From: Sphingobacteriaceae bacterium
GTDB lineage: Bacteria; Bacteroidota; Bacteroidia; Sphingobacteriales; Sphingobacteriaceae
DNA length: 55,443 nt
Reading direction: 5' to 3'
Assembly: GCA_947460875.1 (NCBI GenBank)
Contig: CANHGR010000001.1
Location: 232,681 to 288,123, forward strand
This document shows positions 26,745-35,284 of this stretch, in pieces; position 1 is the stretch's first letter; every line of letters starts with the position of its first letter. The notes under the pieces were generated by a model. The model had not been told where the DNA came from. It made no database searches and saw nothing but the letters and a program-made list of their open reading frames with translations. The position numbers and the translations under genes were made by a program.

Positions 26745-26846
26745 ATGCCAGTAGTATTCAGACATCACGCACATCTTCATCATCATCGCAAGAGCGATGA
26801 AAATATGATATGCTTGTTTCTTCGTGAAACTGTTTCTATTAAATAA
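26745..26846 (+). CDS. putative histidine-operon leader peptide (33 aa)
   Basis: ATG at 26745, TAA at 26844-26846. The peptide begins MPVVFRHHAHLHHHRKSDEN, with six His among residues 7-14 (codons CAT CAC GCA CAT CTT CAT CAT CAT). It lies between a consensus promoter and hisG, 26 bases before the hisG start. A dense run of His codons at this place is the hallmark of ribosome-stalling control by charged tRNA-His. The His codons also form the 5' arm of an RNA hairpin. No U-run terminator is seen, so the mechanism could be translational. Function is inferred; the sequence pattern is direct. Confidence 0.8.
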   Translation: MPVVFRHHAHLHHHRKSDENMICLFLRETVSIK

Positions 26847-26852
26847 TTGCGG
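26779..26852 (+). promoter_or_regulatory. RNA hairpin and alternative pairing in the his leader
   Basis: CATCGC (26784-26789) pairs with GCGATG (26794-26799) around loop AAGA. The stem is extended after a 5-base bulge by ATCAT (26779-26783) with ATGAT (26805-26809). The 5' arm is made of His codons. The alternative TCGCAA (26786-26791) with TTGCGG (26847-26852), one wobble included, excludes the first stem and lies ~20 bases before hisG. Confidence 0.5.
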
Positions 26853-26872
26853 TCTGATTAAAAAATAACAAC

Positions 26873-27724
26873 TTGAAAACACTCAAAATAGCTATCCAAA
26901 AATCGGGTAGGTTAAACGAAAAATCCGTAGAGCTTCTAAAGAATTGTGGATTAAGCTTTGAAAATTACAAAAGCTCTCTCATATCTCCCGTTTCAAATTT
27001 CCCTTTAGAAATACTTTTTCTGCGTGATGACGATATCCCTGAATATGTCCAAGACGGTATTGCCGACTTAGGTATCGTCGGAGAAAATGTGATTAACGAA
27101 ACAGAAGTAGATGTAGACTATTTACAACTACTAGGATTTGGAAAATGCGCGCTAAAAATCGCAGTGCCAAATAATAGCACGATAAACACTCTAGCGGATC
27201 TCAATGGAAAAGCCATCGCTACTTCTTATCCATCTATTCTTAAAAAATTCCTTGCCGAAAATAAGATTGAATGTGAGATCAGAACGATTTCCGGCTCAGT
27301 TGAAATTGCACCTGGCCTTGGGATGAGCGATGCAATTTTCGATATTGTTTCTACCGGTGGCACATTAAAAAGTAACGGTTTAAAAACTTTTACAGACGTA
27401 CTTTCATCGGAAGCGGTACTCATTGGTCGTAAAGGCGAAGCAAACAATCCTCTAGTTCAAGAACTTATTCAGCGGATCCAATCTGTACTTAGAGCCAAGG
27501 AAACCAAGTATGTTGTTCTTAATATTGAGAGTAAAAATTTGGAAACCATCAAGGCATTGCTTCCAGGTGTTAAAAGTCCGACGATCATACCATTGGCAGA
27601 AGAAGGCTGGGTAGCGGTACATACCGTAATTCCGGAGCAGGATTTCTGGGGCAAAATCAACAAACTTAAAGCTGCGGGTGCCCAAGGAATAGTGGTAATG
27701 CCAATTGAAAAAATAATACTGTAA
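26873..27724 (+). CDS. hisG: ATP phosphoribosyltransferase, long form
   Basis: A 283-residue enzyme of the first histidine step, joining ATP and PRPP. It starts at TTG 26873 (KTLKIAIQKSGRLNEKS); an in-frame TGA at 26855 excludes any upstream start. It includes the catalytic bilobal region (GIADLGIVGENVI; GLGMSDAIFDIVSTGGTLKSNG with the PRPP loop) and the C-terminal ~75-residue regulatory domain typical of HisG-long (GVKSPTIIPL, VVMPIEKIIL). That domain usually mediates feedback inhibition by histidine. It is the first gene of the his operon. Confidence 0.96.
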   Translation: MKTLKIAIQKSGRLNEKSVELLKNCGLSFENYKSSLISPVSNFPLEILFLRDDDIPEYVQDGIADLGIVGENVINETEVDVDYLQLLGFGKCALKIAVPNNSTINTLADLNGKAIATSYPSILKKFLAENKIECEIRTISGSVEIAPGLGMSDAIFDIVSTGGTLKSNGLKTFTDVLSSEAVLIGRKGEANNPLVQELIQRIQSVLRAKETKYVVLNIESKNLETIKALLPGVKSPTIIPLAEEGWVAVHTVIPEQDFWGKINKLKAAGAQGIVVMPIEKIIL

Positions 27725-27757
27725 TCGCTGTTTTCATCTGTATCTTAACAGTACTTT

Positions 27758-29053
27758 ATGCTTAAAGCGTATCAATATAATCAGCTCTCTCATAGTGATT
27801 TACAAGAGCTGATACAGCGGAATTCGGATTCAGACGATCAGGTTAAAGAAATAGTCGAAGGCATCATCGAACGGGTACGCCTTGAAGGAGATGCTGCATT
27901 AAAGTCTTTTGCTCTCCAATTCGATGGAACTGAACTTGACCATTTGGCAGTCGAAAAAGAAGAGATTGCTTTGTTAGCCACAACACTTCCTGATTTTCAA
28001 CAAGAAGCTCTACGCACGGCTTTTACTAATATACATAAATTTCACCTTGCGCAGCTCAGAAAGGAAGAGGCTGTAGAAACGATGGAAGGAGTTAATTGCT
28101 GGCGCGAGATGCGTGCAATTGAAAGGGTAGGTCTTTACATCCCCGGTGGAACAGCCGTATTGCCAAGTACATTTTTAATGTTAGGGATTCCAGCGCGTCT
28201 AGCCGGATGTAAAGAAATAATCGTTTGCTCGCCCGCCCGGCAGGGGAGATTAAATGCGGCGATTGCTTATTGCGCGCAACTTCTAAACATCGATCGAATT
28301 TTTCTAACCGGCGGAGCTCAAGCGATCGCTGCAATGGCATATGGAACGGAAAGCATCTCTAAAGTGGATAAAATATTTGGTCCCGGAAACCAATTTGTCA
28401 CGAAAGCTAAAACGATCATTCAATCCAGTACACAAACAGCAATTGATATGCCGGCAGGTCCTTCTGAGGTGCTTGTCATTGCAGATGACACTGCAAATCC
28501 GACTTTCATAGCGGCCGATCTGCTTGCGCAAGCCGAGCATGGTATAGACAGTCAGGTCGTTCTGGTTTCAACTTCCGGAGAAATGGTTGAGAATGTTAAA
28601 AAGGAAATGGAGAAACAGTTGCCGCTGCTACCCCGATGCGAAATCGCTGCAAAGGCAATAGCAAATTCATATGCAGTTATTCTGAGTAGTCTATCTGAAG
28701 CGATGGATTTCAGCAACTTGTATGCCCCCGAACATCTTATATTGGCAACTGATAACTGGCAACAAATAACCGGTAAAATAGTTAATGCTGGTTCTGTTTT
28801 TCTGGGGCACCTGACTCCCGAGAGCGTAGGCGATTATGCATCAGGCACGAACCATACTTTGCCAACAAGCTCGTATGCCCGCTCATATTCAGGAGTTTCT
28901 GTTGATTCTTTTGTAAAAAAGATCACCTTTCAGCATATTACAGAAATTGGAATAAAGAATCTAGGTCCCACGGTAGAGATATTAGCGGATCTGGAAGGAC
29001 TGCAAGCCCATAAGAATGCAGTGACTGTAAGACTTAATAAAATAGATAATTAA
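27758..29053 (+). CDS. hisD: histidinol dehydrogenase
   Basis: A 431-residue zinc enzyme that makes the last two oxidations from histidinol to histidine with NAD. Motifs are GLYIPGGTAVLPST, FGPGNQFVTKAK, IDMPAGPSEVLVIADD, LAQAEHGIDSQ and the catalytic Glu-His of YAPEHLIL near residue 325, plus SVGDYASGTNHTLPT. Full length. It lies 33 bases after hisG. Confidence 0.97.
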   Translation: MLKAYQYNQLSHSDLQELIQRNSDSDDQVKEIVEGIIERVRLEGDAALKSFALQFDGTELDHLAVEKEEIALLATTLPDFQQEALRTAFTNIHKFHLAQLRKEEAVETMEGVNCWREMRAIERVGLYIPGGTAVLPSTFLMLGIPARLAGCKEIIVCSPARQGRLNAAIAYCAQLLNIDRIFLTGGAQAIAAMAYGTESISKVDKIFGPGNQFVTKAKTIIQSSTQTAIDMPAGPSEVLVIADDTANPTFIAADLLAQAEHGIDSQVVLVSTSGEMVENVKKEMEKQLPLLPRCEIAAKAIANSYAVILSSLSEAMDFSNLYAPEHLILATDNWQQITGKIVNAGSVFLGHLTPESVGDYASGTNHTLPTSSYARSYSGVSVDSFVKKITFQHITEIGIKNLGPTVEILADLEGLQAHKNAVTVRLNKIDN

Positions 29054-29107
29054 GTGATTCGTAGGTTGGGCGCCAAGTCTCAATACGCAAAACGCAATAC
29101 CAACAAA

Positions 29108-30163
29108 ATGTTCAACTTAAACAGCATCCTTAGAGAAAATATCAAAAATCTTGTCCCATACTCCTCAGCGCGCGATGAGTTTAACGGAGGCGATAAAGGT
29201 TCATGGATCTTTTTAGATGCAAACGAAAATAGCTTTGGTTCTCCGCTACCTGTTTCGTATAACCGGTATCCGGATCCTCTTCAATTGCAGCTGAAACAGA
29301 AGATCAGTGCCATTAAGGGTGTACCGCTTCAGAATATATTTCTTGGAAATGGTAGTGACGAAGCAATTGATATCCTATTCAGAGCGTTTTGCCGCCCGGG
29401 TATTGATAACGTCATCCTTGTTCCTCCCACCTATGGCATGTATGAGGTTTCTGCCAACATTAATGATGTCGCTACTCGCAAAGTTCCGCTTACGACTGAT
29501 TTTCAATTAAATCTCGAAGGAATCGCGGAAGAAATCGATCAGAACACTAAGCTTGTATTTATCTGTTCACCGAATAATCCTACCGGGAATTCTATAGACA
29601 GGGCGGCCATTGAAACTATTTTGGCCAATTTTGAAGGCGTAGTAGTGATTGACGAGGCCTATATCAATTATTCAAAGCAAAAATCCTTCATCCAGGAGCT
29701 GACCGAATATTCTAATCTGGTTGTATTACAAACGCTTTCTAAAGCTTGGGGATTGGCAGCTTTACGTTTGGGTATGGCCTTTGCAAGCGAAGAGATTATT
29801 GAAGTCTTCAATAAAGTAAAGCCCCCTTATAATATTAACCAGGCATCACAAACACTTGCGCTCGAAGCGTTGGACAATGTAGCACAGGTTAACGAATGGA
29901 TTAAGCAAATTATCGCCGAGCGGGATAAATTGATTTCAGATATTAAAACACTTAGCTTTGTTAACTATATTTATCCTTCGGATGCTAATTTTATTCTTGC
30001 AAAAACTTCGGATCCTCGAAAAATCTATACTTATTTGGTAGAGCAGGGCATTATCATACGCGATCGTTCAAAGGTTGAACTTTGCGAAGGTTGTTTACGC
30101 ATTACAATTGGTACTCCTGCCGAAAATCAAGAACTAATTAAGGCCCTAAGAAATTTCAAATGA
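29108..30163 (+). CDS. hisC: histidinol-phosphate aminotransferase
   Basis: A 351-residue PLP enzyme from the ATG at 29108 ([15 protein letters not shown]). A GTG at 29054 would add 18 residues derived from a CAATACG-like intergenic repeat and is unlikely. The PLP Lys lies in [18 protein letters not shown], with SPNNPTGN and [11 protein letters not shown] upstream. It transfers the amino group from glutamate to imidazole acetol phosphate. Its TGA overlaps the hisB ATG (ATGA). Confidence 0.96.
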   Translation: MFNLNSILRENIKNLVPYSSARDEFNGGDKGSWIFLDANENSFGSPLPVSYNRYPDPLQLQLKQKISAIKGVPLQNIFLGNGSDEAIDILFRAFCRPGIDNVILVPPTYGMYEVSANINDVATRKVPLTTDFQLNLEGIAEEIDQNTKLVFICSPNNPTGNSIDRAAIETILANFEGVVVIDEAYINYSKQKSFIQELTEYSNLVVLQTLSKAWGLAALRLGMAFASEEIIEVFNKVKPPYNINQASQTLALEALDNVAQVNEWIKQIIAERDKLISDIKTLSFVNYIYPSDANFILAKTSDPRKIYTYLVEQGIIIRDRSKVELCEGCLRITIGTPAENQELIKALRNFK

Positions 30164-31296
30164 GAAAAGTACTATTCATAGATCGCGACGGAACATTAAT
30201 CCGCGAGCCGGAAGATGAGCAAATAGATTCTTTTGCAAAGCTTGAGTTTTATCCAGGGGCATTACAATATCTGCCTCGTATCGCTAAAGAGCTTGATTTT
30301 GAGTTGGTTATGGTTACTAACCAAGACGGACTGGGAACAGCGTCGCACCCTGAAGAAAATTTCTGGCCGGTGCACAATTTTATCTTGACAACTTTTAAAA
30401 ATGAAGGGGTCGGCTTTTCAGAAGTGTTTATCGACCGTACGTTCCCACACCAAAATGCAGCGACCCGTAAGCCGGGAACAGGACTGCTAACGAAATTTTT
30501 TATTGAAGCCGAGTATGATCTGGCGGGTTCATATGTGATTGGAGATAGAATAAATGACGTGATCTTGGCAAAAAATCTTGGATCCAAAGTTATTTGGCTG
30601 CGCAATAATGAAAATTTGGGGGCTAAAGAAGAATTGGAAATACCTGAAAACTTAGCGGACACAGTCGCCCTTGAAACCGGCGATTGGCAAAAAATTTATG
30701 AATTTTTGAAACTTGGTCAACGACGAATAAATCATGTTCGGGCGACGAAGGAAACGAATATTGAAATTTCGATTAACCTGGACGGGCAGGGGGATGCAGA
30801 AATCTCAACCGGATTGAATTTCTTCAATCACATGCTCGATCAGATCGCGCGTCACGGTAGTATCGATCTGAAAATTAAAGCCCTCGGTGATCTGCATATT
30901 GATGAACACCATACCATTGAAGATACCGGAATCGCACTTGGTGAAGCATTCGCAAAAGCCCTGGGCGATAAAAGGGGAATTGAGCGATATGGCTTTTCCC
31001 TTCCAATGGACGATTGCCTGGCACAAGTTGCCCTAGATTTCGGTGGACGAAACTGGATTGTTTGGGATGTGGAATTTAAACGCGAAAAAGTGGGAGATGT
31101 GCCTACCGAAATGTTCTATCATTTTTTCAAATCCTTTTCTGATGCTTCGAAAAGCAATCTGAATATTAAGGCAGAAGGTGAAAACGAACACCATAAAATT
31201 GAAGCCATTTTTAAAGCTTTCGCGAAGGCTATAAAAATGGCATTGCGGCGGGATATAACTAATATGGTCTTGCCAAGTACTAAAGGTGTGTTGTAA
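30160..31296 (+). CDS. hisB: bifunctional histidinol-phosphatase / imidazoleglycerol-phosphate dehydratase
   Basis: A 378-residue fusion. Residues 1-165 are a HAD phosphatase (FIDRDGTLI with Asp8 and Asp10; [23 protein letters not shown]). Residues ~190-378 are the dehydratase ([48 protein letters not shown] with metal-binding His). It therefore carries out steps 7 and 9 of the pathway. Start overlaps hisC by four bases. Confidence 0.97.
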   Translation: MRKVLFIDRDGTLIREPEDEQIDSFAKLEFYPGALQYLPRIAKELDFELVMVTNQDGLGTASHPEENFWPVHNFILTTFKNEGVGFSEVFIDRTFPHQNAATRKPGTGLLTKFFIEAEYDLAGSYVIGDRINDVILAKNLGSKVIWLRNNENLGAKEELEIPENLADTVALETGDWQKIYEFLKLGQRRINHVRATKETNIEISINLDGQGDAEISTGLNFFNHMLDQIARHGSIDLKIKALGDLHIDEHHTIEDTGIALGEAFAKALGDKRGIERYGFSLPMDDCLAQVALDFGGRNWIVWDVEFKREKVGDVPTEMFYHFFKSFSDASKSNLNIKAEGENEHHKIEAIFKAFAKAIKMALRRDITNMVLPSTKGVL

Positions 31297-31422
31297 GAGC
31301 TTGGAATTAAGAACAATAAAGACAAAAGGCTGATCCCCCAACCCTATGCTCTTTGCGCTATGCCAATAAAACCTACAATTTATCACCTACAAACTACAAA
31401 ATAAAACCACGCACAACCCACC

Positions 31423-32019
31423 ATGATCGGGATTATTAACTACGGAGCCGGAAATATATTTTCATTAACGGCAGCACTCGAAAGGCATGACATTCCTTAC
31501 GGGATGGTAAATAAGCCTGAAGATTTCGATCAATACGACCGTTATATTATCCCCGGAGTTGGTCATGCCGGTTCGGCAATGCATAAACTGGAAGAGACAG
31601 GACTTGTTCCAATGATAAAGGGTCTAACAAAGCCGATTCTTGGAATTTGTGTAGGTATGCAACTTTTAACGCAATTTTCGGAGGAGGGAAACTCCGTATT
31701 ATTGGGCATTCTTCCAGGGAAAACTTTACATTTTAGCGATAGAAGTAAATTAAAAGTTCCTCATACCGGTTGGAATAAAGTACAAATACAGAGAGAGGAT
31801 GCTTTATTTGACGGAATAGACGACGGAACTTACTTTTACTTTGTCCACTCTTTTTATGTCGAATATAATACTAATTTTACATCTGCGCTTTCGGAATATG
31901 GAATACAATTTTCAGCTGCCGTAAAGCAAAATAACTATTACGGTGTGCAGTTTCACCCAGAAAAATCAGGTGAATCGGGAGAAAAATTATTAATAAATTT
32001 TGCACAAAAAATAGCATAA
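31423..32019 (+). CDS. hisH: imidazole glycerol phosphate synthase glutaminase subunit
   Basis: A 198-residue class I glutamine amidotransferase. The catalytic Cys is at residue 76 (GICVGMQLL), with His and Glu in GVQFHPEKSGESG. It supplies ammonia to HisF. It follows a 126-base spacer after hisB and lies 3 bases before hisA. Confidence 0.96.
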   Translation: MIGIINYGAGNIFSLTAALERHDIPYGMVNKPEDFDQYDRYIIPGVGHAGSAMHKLEETGLVPMIKGLTKPILGICVGMQLLTQFSEEGNSVLLGILPGKTLHFSDRSKLKVPHTGWNKVQIQREDALFDGIDDGTYFYFVHSFYVEYNTNFTSALSEYGIQFSAAVKQNNYYGVQFHPEKSGESGEKLLINFAQKIA

Positions 32020-32022
32020 ACC

Positions 32023-32772
32023 ATGTACATCATTCCAGCAATTGACATTCTTGATAAAAAGGTTGTCCGTCTAAGAGAAGGCGATTATAAGCAAGCTACT
32101 TTTTATGATGTCACCCTAGAAGGAATAGCAGAAACCTATCAATCCAACGGTACAGAATTCGTCCACATCATCGACCTCAATGGTGCTAAAGGTGATTTTA
32201 GCAATCAGCAGTATTTATTCGATATCATCAGAAAAACTGACATGAAAGTACAGTACGGTGGGGGCATTAGGAGCATTGACAAAGTCAAAGAGCTCATTGA
32301 CGCAGGCATCCATCGCGTTATTGTGGGTACACAGGCTATTGCGAATCCTGAGTTTTTAGACGATCTCAGTAAAGAGATTTGTGGAATAGATAAATGTTCA
32401 GACCAGGTTGTGGTGGCTATCGATGTGCTAGACGAAGTGATCAAATATTCTGGTTGGATGGAAAGTTCTCCAGTCAAATTGATGGATTACGTTGACCGGT
32501 GTTTGTCTCTTGGATTTTTCCGTTTTCTTTGTACAGATATAGATAAAGACGGAAAGATGGGCGGCGCCGGAGTGGATCTCTATAAGAAACTTCTGGATCA
32601 TTCACCTTTTATAAAGTTGATCGCATCGGGTGGAATAAGCTCAATGGACGATATCGAGCAATTGCAAAATATAAAAGTCGAGTCATGCGTAGTTGGTAAG
32701 GCTATTTACGAAGGTCTTATCACAATAGAAGAAATTAAAGACTGGAATTTAAAGGCTTTGATTTCGTTTTAA
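32023..32772 (+). CDS. hisA: ProFAR isomerase
   Basis: A 249-residue (beta/alpha)8 barrel with the catalytic Asp8 in IPAIDILDKKVVRL. Phosphate loops VQYGGGIRSIDKV and LIASGGISSMDDI, and the acid region CTDIDKDGKMGGAG, are present. It isomerises ProFAR to PRFAR, the HisF substrate. Full length. Confidence 0.96.
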   Translation: MYIIPAIDILDKKVVRLREGDYKQATFYDVTLEGIAETYQSNGTEFVHIIDLNGAKGDFSNQQYLFDIIRKTDMKVQYGGGIRSIDKVKELIDAGIHRVIVGTQAIANPEFLDDLSKEICGIDKCSDQVVVAIDVLDEVIKYSGWMESSPVKLMDYVDRCLSLGFFRFLCTDIDKDGKMGGAGVDLYKKLLDHSPFIKLIASGGISSMDDIEQLQNIKVESCVVGKAIYEGLITIEEIKDWNLKALISF

Positions 32773-32796
32773 AGAACAGCACACGAATTCATTATT

Positions 32797-32892
32797 GTCA
32801 TCCTGACGCCTGAATGGCGGAGGGATCTTGGTCGTTAATTTGAGTAATACCGATAGAATACCAAGATCCTACTTTGTGCATCATCGGGATGG
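32797..32892. repeat. palindromic REP-like intergenic element between hisA and hisF
   Basis: Starts GTCATCCTGACG and ends CATCGGGATGG. Inside, GGATCTTGGT (32823-32832) is mirrored by ACCAAGATCC (32860-32869). The outer CATCC/GGATG arms and inner arms form an imperfect long hairpin. It resembles the GTCATCCTGA...GGATCT dispersed palindromes often seen between genes in Bacteroidota. Only one copy is in the window. Confidence 0.6.
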
Positions 32893-32917
32893 CTTACAAC
32901 CGGTAGAAAACTATTAA

Positions 32918-33670
32918 GTGGTAGCCAAACGTATCATTCCTTGTCTTGACGTTAAAGACGGTCGCACAGTTAAAGGCGTTAATTTCGTAGATATTCGAGA
33001 TGCCGGTGATCCTGTCGAGCTTGCCTGGCAGTATTCAAAGCAAAATGCAGACGAATTAGTTTTTCTAGATATTACAGCCACACACGAACGTAGAAAAACG
33101 ATGGTTGAATTAGTAAAGGCTGTCGCTAGAAATGTCAACATCCCTTTTACCATCGGTGGTGGAATTGTTGAAATTTCTGATGCTGATGTACTTTTAAATT
33201 CTGGTGCCGATAAAATTTCAATAAATTCTGCTGCTGTTCGTAACCCCGCCTTTATTGATGAACTTGCCGCAGCATTTGGAAAGCAGTTCGTAGTAGTTGC
33301 GGTAGACACAAAATTCGTCAATGGTAAGAACTGGGTACATTTAAATGGTGGCCGCATACAAACCGAAATTGAGACAGAAGACTGGATTAAAGAGGCTCAG
33401 GAAAGAGGAGCCGGAGAAGTTCTGCTAACGTCGATGGATCACGATGGCACTAAATCCGGCTTCGACAATATGTTACTCAAAAAAATAAACGACAGCATTT
33501 CTATCCCTCTAATAGCTTCTGGCGGAGCAGGAAACGTGCAGCATTTTATTGACGTCTTCCGCGAAAGCGATGTAGATGCAGCTCTTGCCGCTTCAGTCTT
33601 CCACTACGGCGAAATTCTCATCCCCGATTTGAAAGAGGAGCTTAGAAAGAATAACTTTGCGATAAGGTAG
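32918..33670 (+). CDS. hisF: imidazole glycerol phosphate synthase cyclase subunit
   Basis: A 250-residue barrel enzyme from GTG 32918 ([20 protein letters not shown]). The catalytic Asp of CLDVKDG and the second acid region VVAVDTKFV, with phosphate loops [13 protein letters not shown] and [12 protein letters not shown], are present. It uses HisH ammonia to close the imidazole ring. It is separated from hisA by a 145-base spacer that holds a palindromic repeat. Confidence 0.96.
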   Translation: MVAKRIIPCLDVKDGRTVKGVNFVDIRDAGDPVELAWQYSKQNADELVFLDITATHERRKTMVELVKAVARNVNIPFTIGGGIVEISDADVLLNSGADKISINSAAVRNPAFIDELAAAFGKQFVVVAVDTKFVNGKNWVHLNGGRIQTEIETEDWIKEAQERGAGEVLLTSMDHDGTKSGFDNMLLKKINDSISIPLIASGGAGNVQHFIDVFRESDVDAALAASVFHYGEILIPDLKEELRKNNFAIR

Positions 33671-33777
33671 AAGGAGATCTGAGATTTCAGATTTAACTTA
33701 TTGCACAGGTAAAAAATAGTATGCGTCATTCGCTATGCACTTAGTCGCAGTACGCAATACTCATATCTCAATACTAT

Positions 33778-34383
33778 ATGAAACTTGACTTTAAAAAAGA
33801 AAATGGTCTTATACCAGTCATCATTCAAGATGAACAGACTTTGGAGGTATTGATGCTTGGCTTCATGAATGAAGAAGCGTATCAGAAGACTGTTTCTGAG
33901 AACAAAGTGACGTTCTTTTCTCGCACGAAAGGGCGTTTATGGACGAAAGGGGAAGAGAGTGGTAATTTTCTTCACGTAAAAAGTATAGTCGCCGATTGTG
34001 ATAATGATACTCTTTTAATTAAGGTAAAACCCGAGGGGCCGACCTGTCATACCGGAAATCGAAACTGCTTCCGTACCGGTTATAATCAAAATTTTATTCT
34101 TCAGTTAGAAGCCATTATAAAAGACCGTTACGAAAATCCGACAGAAGGGTCGTACGTTGATAAACTTCGAGGCAAAGGATTAAACAAGATTGCGCAGAAA
34201 GTAGGCGAGGAGGGTGTGGAGACTGTCATTGCGGCACTTGCAGAAACCGAAACCGACCTGATCAATGAGAGCTCAGACCTCGTTTTTCACCTGCTGGTTT
34301 TATTGAAAGAAAAGAACATAAGTTTGGAAACCGTTGCTAAAAACCTCGAAGGAAGGCACTCAAAAAAAAATGATCTCAGTTAA
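33778..34383 (+). CDS. hisIE: bifunctional phosphoribosyl-AMP cyclohydrolase / phosphoribosyl-ATP diphosphatase
   Basis: A 201-residue fusion for steps 2 and 3. The HisI part (1-105) has metal residues in VADCDNDTLLIKVK and CHTGNRNCF. The HisE part (~110-201) has SYVDKLRGKGLNKIAQKVGEE and ESSDLVFHLLVLL. Its last 14 bases overlap the start of the WD40 gene. Confidence 0.96.
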   Translation: MKLDFKKENGLIPVIIQDEQTLEVLMLGFMNEEAYQKTVSENKVTFFSRTKGRLWTKGEESGNFLHVKSIVADCDNDTLLIKVKPEGPTCHTGNRNCFRTGYNQNFILQLEAIIKDRYENPTEGSYVDKLRGKGLNKIAQKVGEEGVETVIAALAETETDLINESSDLVFHLLVLLKEKNISLETVAKNLEGRHSKKNDLS

Positions 34384-35284
34384 GCAGATTGCTGAGTTCT
34401 CAGGGCATCAAAACCCAATTTTTACGGTCGATAATTCCCAAAAGCCGCATATCTTTTTTACCGCCGGTAACGACAAGGGAGTCGTAGAGTGGAGCATGAA
34501 AACGATGACACTTGTAAAGGTATTAATGCCTGTCAAGACATCTGTTTATTGTTTACATTCGCCTAAAAATCAGAGTTTTATTGCCGTAGGCGAGCGCAGT
34601 GGTAGCGTCAGCATATTCAATTTTGAACAGCAGGAAGTGGTAGAAATTATCAATCATCACCAACTTCCGGTATTCGATATTAAGTCCGTTTTATCTAAAC
34701 AGGAACTCCTGCTTTCATCCGAAGATGGCTCTGTGTCTGTTTGGAGTCTAGTGGATTTTAAATTTATCTATAAGTTTGCCGTTTCCGGGGATACAGTACG
34801 AGTGATTGCCATCAGCGCGGACGAAAAATATGTCGCATTCGGATGTAAGGATGCTGTTATTAGAGTTTACAGCCTGGAAGACTATTCCCTCCACATCGAG
34901 CTAAAGGATCATACAATGCCTATTACGTCCCTGCAGTTTTCGCCCGATGGACGATATCTGCTCAGTGGCAGTCGGGATGCGCAGCTAAAGGTATGGAGCT
35001 ATGGCGATTTCACGCTTTTCAAAAGTATTCCGGCGCATCTTTTTACTATTTATGACATAAAATTTCATCCCACGTTAAATATATTCGCTACTGCCAGTCG
35101 GGATAAAAGTATTAAAATATGGGATGCCGATAATTTGAATCTTTATAAAACGATTAGTAGAGAAAAGGGATTTCCAATGCATCGGCTCTCTGTAAACAAA
35201 ATTGCTTGGAGTACTTATAATGAAGCTTTAATTTCGATTAGCGACGATAAGCTTATTATGGCATGGGATATAAAGTTCGAGTAA
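34370..35284 (+). CDS. WD40-repeat protein coupled to the his operon
   Basis: A 304-residue protein from the ATG at 34370 (MISVKQIAEFSGHQNPIF), which overlaps hisIE by 14 bases. A longer frame start at 34334 is not needed. It holds about seven WD repeats, the clearest being LKDHTMPITSLQFSPDGRYL-LSGSRDAQLKVW and AHLFTIYDIKFHP...ATASRDKSIKIW. No signal peptide is seen, so it is a cytoplasmic propeller, likely a protein-binding scaffold. A link with histidine synthesis is suggested only by the overlap. Confidence 0.88.
   Translation: MISVKQIAEFSGHQNPIFTVDNSQKPHIFFTAGNDKGVVEWSMKTMTLVKVLMPVKTSVYCLHSPKNQSFIAVGERSGSVSIFNFEQQEVVEIINHHQLPVFDIKSVLSKQELLLSSEDGSVSVWSLVDFKFIYKFAVSGDTVRVIAISADEKYVAFGCKDAVIRVYSLEDYSLHIELKDHTMPITSLQFSPDGRYLLSGSRDAQLKVWSYGDFTLFKSIPAHLFTIYDIKFHPTLNIFATASRDKSIKIWDADNLNLYKTISREKGFPMHRLSVNKIAWSTYNEALISISDDKLIMAWDIKFE

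Noticed and set aside
26745-26872. Classic intrinsic terminator in the his leader
   Set aside because: No GC-rich stem followed by a T-run exists between the leader ORF and hisG; the hairpins present do not qualify.
29054-29107. 18-residue N-terminal extension of HisC from a GTG
   Set aside because: It is made of the CAATACG-type intergenic repeat and is absent from the usual HisC start.
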